This document shows positions 48,545 to 62,700 of a stretch of 64,000 bases of DNA, piece after piece. A model generated the notes under the pieces. It searched no databases. It was not told where the DNA came from and worked only from the letters and a program-made list of their open reading frames with translations. This DNA is from Baylisascaris procyonis (Eukaryota; Nematoda; Chromadorea; Rhabditida; Ascarididae): positions 5,872,501-5,936,500 of the forward strand of contig JAZARR010000213.1 of assembly GCA_037389465.1 (NCBI GenBank), given 5' to 3'. The position numbers and the translations under genes are program-made. Each line of letters starts with the position of its first letter. Position 1 is the first letter of the stretch.

Positions 48545-49463
48545 CTTAGACGAGTCAGTCAGTCAGCCAGCCGTGTTTTCTCGGATATAGGCCGCTTGGT
48601 GCGGCTCATGTGAGCGCTGTGCTTTCGCATAGTTCCTTACTACTGTTTGCTGGCCGTATGCCGCAGGCAGTTTAGCGGATGGTCGTGAAAATACGAATGC
48701 GTTTGTGTCAGCTGTGAGTCTCGCTCGCCCGGTTGTAATATCGCGCCACCAGTGCCGGCTCACTGTAAAGCGCAAAACGCATAGTCCCGCTGAGTAGCAT
48801 TCGGACTATCAGGAGTGTCGGCCGTTCATATTGAGGCAACAGAAACTTCCGGCCTTAGTATTATTGTATTCAGCCTGGCTCGAAGTATCATCATTCGCTA
48901 GTGCCGAGTTGAATGGCGAACAGTGGACGAAGCTGTTGCCTGCATCAGCGTGTCTAACTGCTTGGCTTGACTTGTTACTCTTGCGAGTCAAATTGTGTAT
49001 GCGCGAGTAAGAAGCACAGGCTGGTCTACGAGATTAAAAGGGCCTAGCCGGTTGGTTTGTTATTGTGCACGTGACAAGCGATAACGCGAAACGAAGAAGC
49101 GCTACTGGCACGAGAGCGCGAACTTCGAGAGTGCAGCGAAGAGGCGTTCCTTGCGGCAAGTACCATAGCCGGTATCGATTTTGGTATGGTTGTGCTGGAC
49201 GTATAGCCGGCCAACCACACTAACACACAGAGGACACGCATTTAGCACAGAGCCTCGGCAGGGCAGGCACTCAGTCTCGGTGCCGTTCGAGCAGTTGTCA
49301 GCTATATAGAGGCAACACAGCCCAGAGGCAGGCTGAGCCGTCGCGTTGAGAGCAGCCCCCGCCTCAAGCTGCTGTCGGCGGCGACACACCAACCATATCG
49401 GAAAAACGCGCATTTACTGGACAGTCGCCGCCCAGTGACGCGCCTCCTTTCTACGCTGTGACG
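48545..49463 (+). promoter_or_regulatory. GC- and CpG-rich promoter/5' leader of the zinc-finger gene
   Basis: Composition changes abruptly from AT-rich to GC- and CpG-rich about 900 bases before the ATG at 49464 and falls again after the exon. There is no long plus-strand frame joined to the gene. Several upstream ATGs occur (for example 48679 and 48913). The likely content is the core promoter plus a long 5' untranslated leader. No TATA box is obvious. The minus-strand frames here are by-products of GC content. Confidence 0.55.
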
Positions 49464-49806
49464 ATGAGCGGCGGTACATCCGAAGTGCTGATACGAACGA
49501 CTGGTGGGACGAACTCGACTGAAGGGGGTGGTGGCGGTGAGAAGGTGCGCGGCACGCTACCTTCTTCACTCATACAGGTGGCTGCTGCACAAGTCGACAA
49601 CAACTGCAACCTCTGTCCCAAATCGTTTCCTAATCAGAAACTGCTTCAGCAGCATCAACACATGTTCCATACAGAGAAGGCATTCATTTGTGAAATCTGC
49701 GGAAAAGCATTCCGCTTCCGCTCAAATCTGGCGGAGCACCGCTCCGTTCACACAGCCCTCAAGCCATACGTATGCAAATTCTGTGGTAAATCTTCAAGAC
49801 TTAAAG
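49464..49806 (+). CDS. Zinc-finger gene first coding exon: fingers 1, 2 and half of 3
   Basis: The start ATG at 49464 is followed by [20 protein letters not shown] and a Gly run. Two complete C2H2 fingers and the Cys half of the third follow. The donor is AAAG|GTGAGT, phase 1. A GTG in frame at 49458 is not a plausible eukaryotic start. Confidence 0.88.
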
Positions 49807-52800
49807 GTGAGTGAATAATTATTTCGGCCGTTTTTTGTCGTTGTTCCAGTAAAAACGCACCTTCATGATGGAACTATTGTAATAATTTATATTTACATAA
49901 AAATTTCAGTTTTTCTTAAACATTTTCAGTGAAGACTCTCAGACTTCGTTTGCTGTTAACTTAATCGCTTCTTTGAGATTGGAAGATGCGATTAGTTAAT
50001 GAAAGGTTCCAAGTGATACGATTTTATCCTTGCAAAACTGATGCGTGCATATCGCGCCTGACTAATCTTTAATATCAGCATGGTGCAGATGCAGTCTAGT
50101 GTGTTCCCTTAACGTTCTTGCGCTCTATGCTTTCCCCATTCTCCTTTCATTGCATCAATCTGTACATATTCGCTAAGCTCCTCTCAAGCTGCCTAATGAG
50201 CAGTTGCGAGATTGTCCACGCAAAGAGACCAACCATATCCACGCATATTCGATCATGAAATCACCCTAGCAATTGTACGCCTCACAGATGGTAATTTCAC
50301 CGAAATTCATTATTCTTTAGGTAACTTAATGCATTTATACTCGTGAAAATATCATAAACCATATCTCTGAATTGATTGAAGTATTATTTTCGTTTGCATC
50401 TCATCAATCTAAACATGTTTCTTCGCTTAAATTCTAATTTGGAGCTGCAATATATATACATATAGACATGAGTGCGCCAGTGTGAACAATAGTATCGATT
50501 TTCGATGTTGACGATAGTTGATTATGATCGGCTCTTGAATTGAGACCGTAAAAACGCTTCCAAGAAAGTAACATGTTGTTGGCCTAGTAGCCTAACTGCA
50601 TATTGGCGTCACGTTAATCACATTTGGCTGACCTATTGAGGCCCTCTTATTGTGCCACTCAGCACGTCTACGTTTCCGTTCACTAGACTCGTTCGTTTGC
50701 TAATATTTCCTTTTAAAGTTTCTCGCACTTCATATGTCGAAGGTATCCGCCCATCATCCACCTTTTATGTGACCGTTGAATTTCATCCGTTCCGTTTTCG
50801 CAAAATCGCTCGCTGACTATCATATCTTTTTTAAAATGGCTTCCAATATCATCAGCAAAATTCTGTATACTGTCGAATCTCAGAATGTTTCATCATTATA
50901 ATTTACTTCTCTCACTAAGCCGCATAGGTTATTACGTTTGTGGATGAATATGCATACTTGCTCAGTGCAATAGGACAATTCATATCACGCCGTTAAGTGT
51001 ATATATGATCAAGCAATTGCTGACGTAAATAGGCAAACAATGAAATTCATCGCTTCTAAGAATGGGCATATATTCGTTGAAAAGTTCTTCGAGATCGTTT
51101 AGATGAGGGAGTTTTCAAATCGCCGTTGTTTCTTCAAAATTTGTCGATAGGTCTTGCACAAGAAGTTGATGAAAAAAATGTTGGCAGTTTTTAATGTGGT
51201 TATCTTTTAGCGGCTGATTTGTTAATAGCGCAGTGAGTGCGGTATTAGAAGCATGGTTTGCACTGTTGACGTGAATCCACCAAATCAAATCTAGATGCAA
51301 ACTCTGCCAATTTTGTTGTGATTCCTGTTTGCTGTGGTCGGCCTCAGCATTCGTTATCGATGTGATCCTGTACAGTGCCATAGAGGACGGGTTTTGCGCT
51401 GTGGCGGACTTGAAGTAGCTTTAAAAAACTCGGTGAACTTGTTTATAGTGCAGTTCGCTTCCATCTTTTGATGATAGAAGTTCAACCAAGCGATGGGGCA
51501 GGTATGAACGAACCGTTTTCGATAGAATGTGAAAAGGAGAGTGTGACAGTTTCAAATTAGAATAGCGATCATGAGGAATGCAAATCAGGTCATTACTATA
51601 GGCTACCTGGCTTAAAGCATCCATAAATGTTTTGTCAACCGTTTAGTGATAGTGCCCCATGATGACACTAGCTTTCTCGTGTGCTTATGTATCGATTTGC
51701 AATCCATTCGTGGTTCGTTGCGAAACTCTCGGAAACGATAATGGTGCTAGAAACCGGAATGTGAAGGAAACATGCTCGGATCATAGGTTTCCCTTGCAAG
51801 TGGAAGATAGCACTCTCATTGAAAGTGCTATCACTTTTAAAAAGAATTTATATTATTGGAAATGAAAGCAACAATTAAAATATTTATGGGATGCATGATC
51901 GCCGAAATTTACCACATAGATAAGTTTGAAAGACTAAAGAGCTACTTAGAGCACTTTCATTCAGCCAGCAAAAGTCGATAATGAAGCCAAAGAGATCGCA
52001 TTGAAAAGTTGGCTGCTTTCCACTTTTCACCACCTGACAATAGACAACATAGAGAATTTTCATTAAAGAAAATTTTAAACGACACTAGTGTTATTCGTCT
52101 CAACAGCTTGGAAGCACTCTGATATGCATTTGGCTTGTCACTATAATGCACTCACAGTTAAACAATTTCAAATTTTATTTCTTGCTTTATTCAAATTAGA
52201 CTAATAGCAAGCGAATTCACAAGCATCACTAAAATCGTGTTCATCATATTCAGTTGCAATATGTGATATCATTTGGGTCGAAATGTGTGTAAAGAGCTAA
52301 TGAAGAGAAAGGAACATCAGAGGCTGAATGGCAACAGCATATGCTGAAATTTTCTTGGAAAATATATAATCGTTTTTACACTCGAATAATGTTGACTCTT
52401 TAACATAAGAAGTATTGTTTCTTGAAAGACAACTATGCCGATATGTTCTAACAAAATTTTATCTAATTGTATCGATGCAATTTGTGTTTGTTTTTCATTT
52501 ACAAAGACTTTTATGAGATTTTTGAAATGTTTTCAAAAAATTCTGCTAACTTCTCAAAACGAAAAGATCGATGTTGCCAAAATCGTAGCTGCATGAATTC
52601 TAATCGCAAGAATAACTTTTGAACTTGAAATAAAAGGAACTTTTTAAATACAAAAATTCTTTCCCGTCAGTAAAATCCCCTCGTTAATGGGTATTGTACA
52701 GTGAAAATATTGTTACCGTTGCGATGCAGAACTTCAATTGCTCAACGAGTACATCCGATGAAGCTATACATATCATTATACTTACCCTCTTCGCATCCTA

Positions 52801-55800
52801 TATATGCTTTCATCCAGCATTCACTCACTCTTATTCACATATCTCAACATTTCCTTTCCCTTTGCTCGGCAGATTTTATAAATTCTCAAGGGAATGTGTT
52901 TAACCAATAAGATTTAATTGATCTCCCGCGTTTGTTGTAATTTGCTCTATGTAGTTTGTATCATTAGCCTTTCGTGATATGAGAGTTTTGAAATTCTTTA
53001 AAAGAGCATTCTGTTTTCTCGAGAACGGCGTTGAGGAAGATTATGCGAAAAGAGTATGTGAAAATATGAGCTTACATGAAAGCAAAATGTTTTCATTAAT
53101 ACTTCTATTTTGACATCTTCTGTTTGTACCTTCATCTATGTTTGTGCCCATTTGTATCAAAAATGAAAGAAAGAAACTCTCTTTTCATCTATCACAGCGA
53201 AATACTGCAGTAGTACTGTAATTGTAACCCCATGCGTCTATAATCAGCTGATCTGAGAGAATCAGAGGACAAGGGGAATTGCACTGTCACAAATTGTCTG
53301 AAGCTTATCTTTTTGATAGCTTCAAATCGGAAATCATTTATTTAAATTGGGTATTTTTATTTAGTCAGATATAATGCATACACATTATGCATCGATAATA
53401 TCAATAAAATAGTAGATTATTTTCACTTCTATTCTCCACTTTTTCACCGAAAACCGATCGCATAGTTAGTAGGCTTTTCAGCTCAATATTGCCATCAGCA
53501 TTGCCACCATATAATAGCAGTGGAGTTGCATGAAGCGCAATTTCGACATGCTCGCTTATTGAAATATTTCTTTATACAATGAATAATCTCATTGATGAAG
53601 CGATATACCTTTCTTCGTTAGTCCACTAACAGTCCCCTTCCCCTTTTAGCATCTTTTCATTGATCCGTTGACCTATCTTGTTGACCTTTTAGCATTCAAC
53701 GATTTTCCATTTTGTAAAAGCGAATACGCACTATGATGATAACATTTTTACACGAATTGTCCGCTTATTCCGATATGCTATATATGTGCTCAATAAAATC
53801 TCAAAAAAAAAAATACTCTACAATTTTATTCATCGATTCTGTCAGGAGCGTGGCGGCTAGAAGCAAGCTTTTTCATGATCTACATGAATAGTTCGATCAT
53901 GGAGAGGATAGCTTTTATTTCATTGTTTTCATTTTTTTCGCATGAATTCTGATAATGTCTGTCTGTTTGTATTTCTGTCTAGCTGTTCTGGCAAATCAGG
54001 GGACCTGTAACCACGAAATTTGATAGATGCAGCGTTGGTCTTAGAGAATTCTACAAAATCGGCTTTGTTGCAAACCGTCTTCGGTATACATTATCATCAC
54101 CTAAAGATGCCACAGAATTTACAAATCAGTTCTCTTCGTTTATCTTTGGTTTCGTTCAGAACGAACTCTTAGATTTGCACTTATACAATCAATGTTTTGC
54201 ATAAGAGTAGGTGACCGAGTTGCTTTTTTATTCTTTCTTTAAATTTAGGTACAGTGATTAGTTTTAGAGACCAAGTTGCAAAAAACAACGTATCCATGCT
54301 AGCCTATCTGATCGATGTTCCCATATATTCTCCATTCAGCAACTATGTCACCTATTCAGATTTGTCGTCACTTAGAATGTAACCGACGAATTTTTTTCCT
54401 TCATTCCGTTGTGCCATCCTTCTTTGGGAGTGGGATTTTGTGCTGCTATATGTGGTAAAGAATTTGGCACTTAAAAATAGGCGCTTCTAAAAAGGCACCA
54501 TTATTTATTGTATCATACGATTTTCGAGGAGCTACGAAACAAATCGCCCGCGGCGAGAGCGATGTTATTTAATGAGAAAAAAAAAACAACGCAAATTTTG
54601 TGATCTCATACATCCTTTCACTGATTTTTGGTGAAGAGTGGCCATTATTTGAGGCGAAATGTTGTTCAATTTTTTTGCGATTTGAAGAGAAACTGAGTTT
54701 CTTCGTGTTTCGTTTTCTTTACGAGCAATTTTTAGCGTGTTGTATTGATGACTGTCTCTCTCTGTATCTCTCCATCAATGGTAATCGGCGATCCACCTAT
54801 AGATGAGAGTCGGTAGTAAACGTGAGATATATATAGAGAGAGAGCGAGCATACCCGGTAACAGCGAATTTACAAGGGAGACGGTCGTTTGCGGAGACGTT
54901 AATTTTTGCTGTGTTGTATCCGGTTGACGATGCAGGCGACAGCAAAATGGCACAGATATTAAGTGCTGATTGCGAGGCAATTGTTTGCAACACTCTTGAG
55001 ACTGTTTCGGTAGTGTTACGAACGTTCGCTCACCCGCCGGATCAACGCTCACAATAGATAAACGAGCACCGAAGAAAGAGAAACGAGAACCTGTATATGA
55101 GGGGAGTGATATGTGCATGGCATACATCTATCTCGTTCAAGGTAACTATCACACATCCTGCTTATATGTCTCTAAAGATGTAGTCGTTTTGATGACGCAT
55201 TCTGGAATATAACTACAGTCCTAAAAGAAACAGATTTTCAAAAAATTGTGAAACTGTTCTAGAAATTACTACTAGTGAACACGTGTGTGGTGCAGCATTA
55301 AAAACCGCTTTGATATCAGTATAATCGAGGCAGCAATTGAGGAAGATGCTCTTAAATAGGTAGTAAGCATTGCTAAGTTACTACACGGAAAGTAAAGCCA
55401 TCCCGCTGCAACACTAAAGTACACCATTAAAATTTCCAGTAGCGGTTCTTGACCTCTTAGTTTAGAACGAGTTCGCCAGCGAATTGCAAGTTGATTTAAA
55501 CAGCAATCGCTTTAGATTAGTGCACCGTGAATATGCCGTGTCTTTATATCCAATAATTTGCGCTCTAAGTAAAATATGAAGGTGAACTAACAATAACAGA
55601 ATGCAGTCGAGAAAATTTTCCCCACTAGAGTAGATTTCTACGATGTGACAAATGTTTGCAATAACGTATGCTCATCGATTGCGTTATTGTTGTAGATTCG
55701 AAGAAAGAGAAATAATCAAGAACCTGTATATTGAAAATGCACGTAGACGTACATCCTTTCTTCAAAATTCGTACATTTATTGCAAGTGATGTATATTCCC

Positions 55801-58800
55801 CATAAGAAATATTTGTTATAAATCTTTTCTTATTTAGCTCGTGTCCTCTTTTCCGTTCACCTCTCGTATTAAGTGGATTCTATGATGGTTTTTTTCCTCT
55901 GTTATCGTTTATTTTTTGAAAAAGTTATTAGAAATTTTCTCTCTGTCTGATGGAAACAGAAGGAAAATTTGTATGTCATCTTTTTCAATAATCGTTTATT
56001 TAGCGAATATGGGGTGTTTTTTTAGAAAAAAAAAAGTAAACAATCTCCGTGAATTCTGACTGTTATTTAATTTTTCTTTGTAAAACTAGCTCATAATCTG
56101 AAATGCAAATGTGATGTGGCATCCAGGATGTCTGTTACTTAAATATCTCGGATGACACTACTTATAGAATTAGTTGCTTATCTAAAGAACAAATTATTAT
56201 AAATTACTTTGACAGTAAGTGAAATTTCTTAGTAAATGACAATAGATATGCGTAATAACAATTTCGTCGCTTTTGAACATTGCTGTGGGAATTCCTTATT
56301 TCTAGGAAAATTGAAAGGAGCATCTCGACTTTATACAAGAGCCAATCTTTTAAATCAGCGCCATTTCAGCACTGAATGTTGTTCATTGTTTGTGACCGAT
56401 AGTCAAAGAACACACGCAACGTTTTCATTAATTCCTCATTGTTCTCTTTACCTTATTGTTACATATTGCCTTATTGTTCTCTAGATAGTTTGTATATGTT
56501 ATTATATTCACCAAAGAAAGCTATCACTATAAATCCTTCGCCATAACTTCTTTCTTTCACTTTGAATTCAATTTTATGTTTAATTTCGGAAGTAAAAGTT
56601 TATATATAATTTTTATACTTTATATAATTATATATTCGAGTAATATATGACTTCATATAGTAAAAAATACTTTATTCGAGTGGAAATATTCTCTGCAAAA
56701 CAGTAACATTTCCTGTTAAAATAAAAACTTTTGAATTTTTGTACGCAATATTCTTTGTTCTCCGTTTTTGTATAATTTCTTTCGTGGCGTATTTAAATCC
56801 ATCATTCGTAGAACGTTTAATATCAGCACTAGCATCCGCTGAAGGCTTTAATGCTTCATTTGGGAAATGAATAGAATATTGAACACTTGTGTGACTTTGA
56901 ATTCTTGCAAATCTAAAGAATATTTTGGTGTGTTAATTGAAGTCGTCTATTGTTTTGTTTATTTCGATAGAATGTCATAACAATCGCGTAGTGAAATGAA
57001 TTAGTTATGCATTATATACCTATAACATATTTGAGGGAACGTTCTTTATCGTTTTTTTTTTCCATTCATTTTATCATTTAACAGTATTTGTTTTATTTAC
57101 TTTAATCGACAAAGCATTCATTACGGACAGGTGTCTCTTCATGTCGCTTCCACTTCCGCTTAGCAGAAGTTATACGGTAGCGTGAAGGTTAGGGCTTAGG
57201 CTCATCTCCTGCCCATCGGATACTGACGAGTCGATTCATCGTTGTTCCACTCAAGAAGAGGATTCAGAGTTGCTCCACCACCTTCGTCCCTATGAGGCGC
57301 ATGGTTGGAGTGACTCGGTAGGACGAAGCCAGATAGCCTAGTCGGAGCCCTCTTTAAACCGACCGCGCAGTAACCAGTACCAAACGATGAATAGTATTTG
57401 TTTTAGCAGTAACAATTATTACTCAGAGTGTTTGAGTTTTAATGAAATCTTCAGCTAGAAATGAAATTTTCCGATGCATAGCCCAAACGCACCTTACGTG
57501 CTACTTTATTTCTTGAAGTGACTCCATCAACTGCAACCTTTATTGCCAACACCTTTCATCGCAGAATGTCCACGTATACTGGCAACTTGCTCTTTCTCGA
57601 GGTTTCTATAGTTTTCGAAAAAACACGCATATTGATGTGTCTCTCTCCTTGTTCGCACGTATATCTGCCCATCAGCCTGTTCCCTTGTATCTATAGCTGT
57701 CTGTTCATCTGTATGTCTACCCGTCCCGTGATCTCAGCTAACAAACTAAAAATGCTAGTTGGGGAAAATTTGGCGTTATACAAGTGTGCAGCAGAGTGAA
57801 TTTCCTTGGTTTCGCTATGATTCATATGTCTGTCCTGTTACTTAAAACGATATCGAAATTTGCTTCTCAGATTTGATGTTCTATCCGTAAATTCAACTCA
57901 AAAGTGCTTTGTTGAATATTTACAATTGTTGTTGTTTTCTTATGAAAATGCACTCAAAGACGTATTGTTGGTGTGCAACGATGTGCCCATTCAAATTCGC
58001 ATCTCTATACGATTCGAGAGGAATGAAGGCAAAAAGGATAAAGATAGTTTGAAGAGAACATATCACAGCTGCGAGAAGGTCTCTTCCTTTTTATGAAACT
58101 CTATAGACGCGCCCAAGAAGCAAATATCGAAAATGTTTGCAACTATGATTTTTTCTTTACGATTTCATCTCGCTTTGGATATACGTGTATTAGTCTATTT
58201 TATTCTGTTTTATAGTAGCACATTATTCTTCGGTGATGGCTGAGTTGTCGCATTTTGCAGTATTTGTTGAATGATCTCGGCTGATCGTTTACTTTAAAAA
58301 AATTTTTCAATTGAAGAAGCTGCTTGATAGTTTCTTATGGTACTGAGAGGTGTGTTGGGAACACCTTAGTGAATATAAATTATTTCTGAGTTATTGAAGA
58401 AGCTTTTCTATTAAATGATTTACTGATGTTTGCAGTTAACGTGTTTGCCAATTTTTTAAACCAAATTCGTTAATTTAACGATCTAAACGCCACAAAATTC
58501 ATCGTTCAATTGGTATAATATTTCAAATATTAAATATTGTTTCATTATTTATCTCAGATATTTAATATTTAATAGCACAAACATTTTACAATGCATTTCT
58601 GAGCGATGAACGAATCCTGAGAGGTGCACTCCTCACATACCTTCAAAAACCAATTTCATAATAGAATTTATTGTTGTAGATTTTGCGGCTGATGGGCAGC
58701 ATTGCTCGGAAATCTTCGATTACTTATCGAATTATCAAACTAGCAATAAATTCGATCAGTTTTTCAGATATCGTTTATCCATATTCTAATGGAGATGATT

Positions 58801-59601
58801 TTTTTAAGGTAATTTGACGAAACATATTCTCAAGCATCATAAGAAGGAGCAGGATGCATATATTGGCAAAGACGATATCATTATAAAGAAGGTATGTTAT
58901 CTTTTTCTTTTCAGCAGTTTGCATTTTTCGGCACTTCCAACGCCGGCATGCCTCTTTTTTTGCATTTTGCATTTGGCATCTATCCTAGTTGGCTCTTGTT
59001 CAATTGCAAACGCATATCTAGTCATTCGAAATGCTTGTCCAAGTGAGTTCCGCTTGTATCATTTAATCCAATTACTACACTCACTATTAAAGTGAAAAAA
59101 GGTTCTGAAAGTCTTCATTGACACGTCATTACCGTTGCAAAAATGAAACGCTTCAATTAGCTCATGTTTTGCAGTTGATTTTGCAACGCCATTTCATGAG
59201 AAAATGCACTTATTTTGATCGTAAACATTGCACCTTTGACAACTGCACATTCACAGGTCTATGATTTTCATCAACGTTGCATGCAATTTTTGTACACTGC
59301 TATCGAGAAAGGCAAAAAATTTTAAACTAGTATGCACTGTATAGGATACAGTATATGGTATATGCTGTATTATAAACAGTGTACAGTATATAGTATATAG
59401 TATATAGTATATAGTATATAGTATATAGTATATAGTATATAGTATATAGTATATAGTATATAGTATATAGTATATAGTATATAGTATATAGTATATAGTA
59501 TATAGTATATAGTATATAGTATATAGTATGTAGTATATAGTATATAGTATATAGTATATAGTATATAGTATATAGTATATAGTATATAGTATATAGTATA
59601 T

Positions 59602-59646
<45 letters not shown>

Positions 59647-59705
59647 TCTATAGTCCAATACTTCAATACAATCAAGATAATCATCTGCAATACTTCTAAA
59701 GTGTA

Positions 59706-59789
<84 letters not shown>

Positions 59790-62700
59790 TTCACATTGCA
59801 TACAAGCACCGTGCTAGAGTAGTGATGCCAATAGAGGCTTGCACAATATTAAACGTACCATTGATCGGCTTAATGAATGTTGCTTAATGAATGTAATTGC
59901 CGAATTTTCCATCTTTCGGCCTTTTCGGAAAAATAAAATGAAATATAGTTTATCTCAGCAACTTTTGTGAACTGAATATTGTAAAAAAACGATATTTAAG
60001 ATAATCGTCTTCAGTACTTTATGACCTTTCTTCTAAAGATTTTTTATATCGCTTTTCAACTTAAATCCCTGTGAATTGCGATAGGCAATGCTGCAAAAAG
60101 AGATGTGCGTCGTATATTTTATAATTTTTATAAAATGAAAGCAGAAAAAAGTGATCATATTCTTCTTTATCTCCACATCTGATCACACCTCGCTGAAAGG
60201 GAAGTTAAAAAAAGAACGTGAGAACAAATGTGATGTAGTACGGGTTAACGAAAGCGAATGAGGCACATAAATCTCGGCCGTCCACGTGTCACTCTTTTAC
60301 AACATTGAGATGAATAAAGATAGTCAGCTAACGCCGATTTAAGCTCATAAATAATTTCATTGTAAAGTGTATAAGAAAAATGTTTTTTAAAAACATTGAT
60401 TGATTCGACTAAATGAAAATGAAACATTAAGTAAGCGATGGTGTGGATATACATCGATGAGAATGTTGGATTTAATTAGATGCTTATGAATGTAAACAAT
60501 AATTCACTATTATTTACGGTTGCATCATATTGGCATTGATATGTGCTTGCAATTTTATGCACTGAGACCATTAATGATCGCATCAGAAACAATGAAATAT
60601 TGAAAAATTGCAATGCCCAGTTCTTGATTGAAAACGTTTTTTAAAATAAACACACTGATGAGGATTATTCGCTGAACGAGAGCAAGTTCCTGATGGAAAA
60701 GAGCGATGAGGTGGCTGTTTTCGTCGCTTCCATACTTTAGCTTATGTGATGATGCTACTGCACTAAGCGAATTTCTAACTTTATAAATATAAATATAAAT
60801 GTCGAAAAATGTAATACATGTACTCATCTGTTTATCTGTCTATTTGTTCAGTTATTTATATTTCCATCTATATGTTAATAACCAATCGATTCTTATTTCT
60901 AAGAAAGTATGAAACATGATTTTAGTCATCGAACTTAATGGGTATCTGGAGATGTTTCAGCGATGCGCTAGCATTCTGTCAGTGAATGAAAATTCTCCAC
61001 AAAAAAGTGAATGCACTTCCTCATACAAATCGATCATTGATGTTCTTCCCATTTTATTCTATCTTTTCGTATAGATTTCGAAAAAAAAAAACAAATAAAT
61101 GAAGCGATATTTGCAAAAATAAACGACTATTCGAATGCTCTCTTATGAGGAAACATCGCAAACTTACCTCTCAACCGCAGTAACAGTCGGAAGCAAACGC
61201 AGTGGTCACAAATATCGTTAATTATTTATTGGTCACTTGAAAGCATGAATACAACGCTACAATTGAGCAATTATTGTCTTCAAAATTTGTGCATAAAATT
61301 TGCATGTCGACTCTGAGACGCGTCGAGGGGCGTGTCCACTTGAATTAACATTAGCACCAATGCATCTCATTTGCGATACTATCCCTTTAAGCACTACAGT
61401 TCAATATTTCACTGTCATGAAAATGAGTGTGCATGCACATGGCTGTTGTTTAATGATTTCATCAATCGAATATACCTCCAACAAATCTTATGAACAACAT
61501 CTGAGAAGGTTTGATGTTGGTGGCTATTTGTGTTCGTTGCACAATCTCAACGTTAACGGCTACTTGCAGTGACCAGTCGCTAAATCACATTTTTAAAGCC
61601 GCATAACATTTTTCTAGTATCGAATCGATATCATAGTCATTGGCATATGTATGTCGAGGTGTTCATCATATCCCAAGCGTTTCCTCTTCTCACCTCGCCT
61701 CCTCCTGCCGTCTTAGCAACCCTTCTTTACCCACCTAACATCCAGTTTTTATGCAACAGTTTTGGTCGGACGTTGTGCTGTCAAAGACAGCAACGTAAGG
61801 GCTCACTGGCGTAGAAAACACACTGCGATAACAGACATCAAATTTTTTGAACGATGAGTTCTTATCCCTTGACTGATGAATATTCTTCCAAAGTATCCTT
61901 CATTATCTTGCTCCTTCCGATCAACGGATTTGCTGATCGTTAGGATTACTTGTGTGGCAATGGTACAATTAGTATCGTTATGATTTGCAAGGAGTGAAAA
62001 GACATTCGCATAAAGGTGCGTTTTTGGTGATTGTTATAAGAAATTGCTTGCAATGCTGTGAAACAGAACAGTATGCGCAAAATGATATAGTATTCCCGAT
62101 CGAAAGTGAATAAGAAGATAAGCTTGCAATTGATTCAGGGTAAAAAGTCGGTGAAGGATCCAGCAGCGGTGGACTTCCTCGAAAAGTCAATGATCGTACT
62201 CACAGCGAGCCCGTCCGAAAATCCACTCAGCCTAATACAATCAAAAGATGTGCGTATTGATTTATTGATTCGTCGAATTATCATTCTCTTCTGCTCCTCA
62301 TTACTTTATAGATATTTTCACTTTCTATAAATTGGAACATTTGATCTATTGAATCGGATCTCATGCCACAATGGAAGCTCCCATTAAAAATACTATATGC
62401 TGAAAGGTGTTGTGTCGCTCGGAATAACATCGAAAACATCTGGAAGTGTCCTACAATAAATGATCACTTTTCACATATATCAGTTGCAGAGATTCGCTTC
62501 TAATAGTAGTCGAAGTGGTATAAATCTGAACCGTTCAATAATATAGGGCATTTGATTTCGAAGATTACATATCTATTTGAGATGCTCAAAAGCACCCTAT
62601 TTGAAATTCGCACTCTCTCACATAAAGCACAGAGCAGTGTTATGGAGTGCCTCTTGCTGTCCTCACCAGCGTGTCCTCTCTACCTTTCTTATCTATTATT

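Larger units (their letters stand above)
38230..49463. other. Long region without a firmly supported gene, then zinc-finger gene leader
   Basis: It is AT-rich with scattered chance frames on both strands. Within it I can point only to the two candidate exons (40122-40316, 43172-43268), two minus-strand G-quadruplex motifs, a short (GAAAT)n at about 42204-42223, poly-A at 46976-46989, and the GC-rich leader of the zinc-finger gene from about 48545. Confidence 0.5.

Noticed and set aside
48563..49413. Minus-strand frames of 60-103 residues upstream of the zinc-finger gene
   Set aside because: They are by-products of the GC-rich leader; no motif, and no splice continuity was found.
59251..59801. 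Two long minus-strand frames (165 and 143 residues) of Tyr/Ile/Leu/Thr repeats
   Set aside because: They are translations of the 7-bp AGTATAT array and AT microsatellites; period 7 yields open frames automatically.
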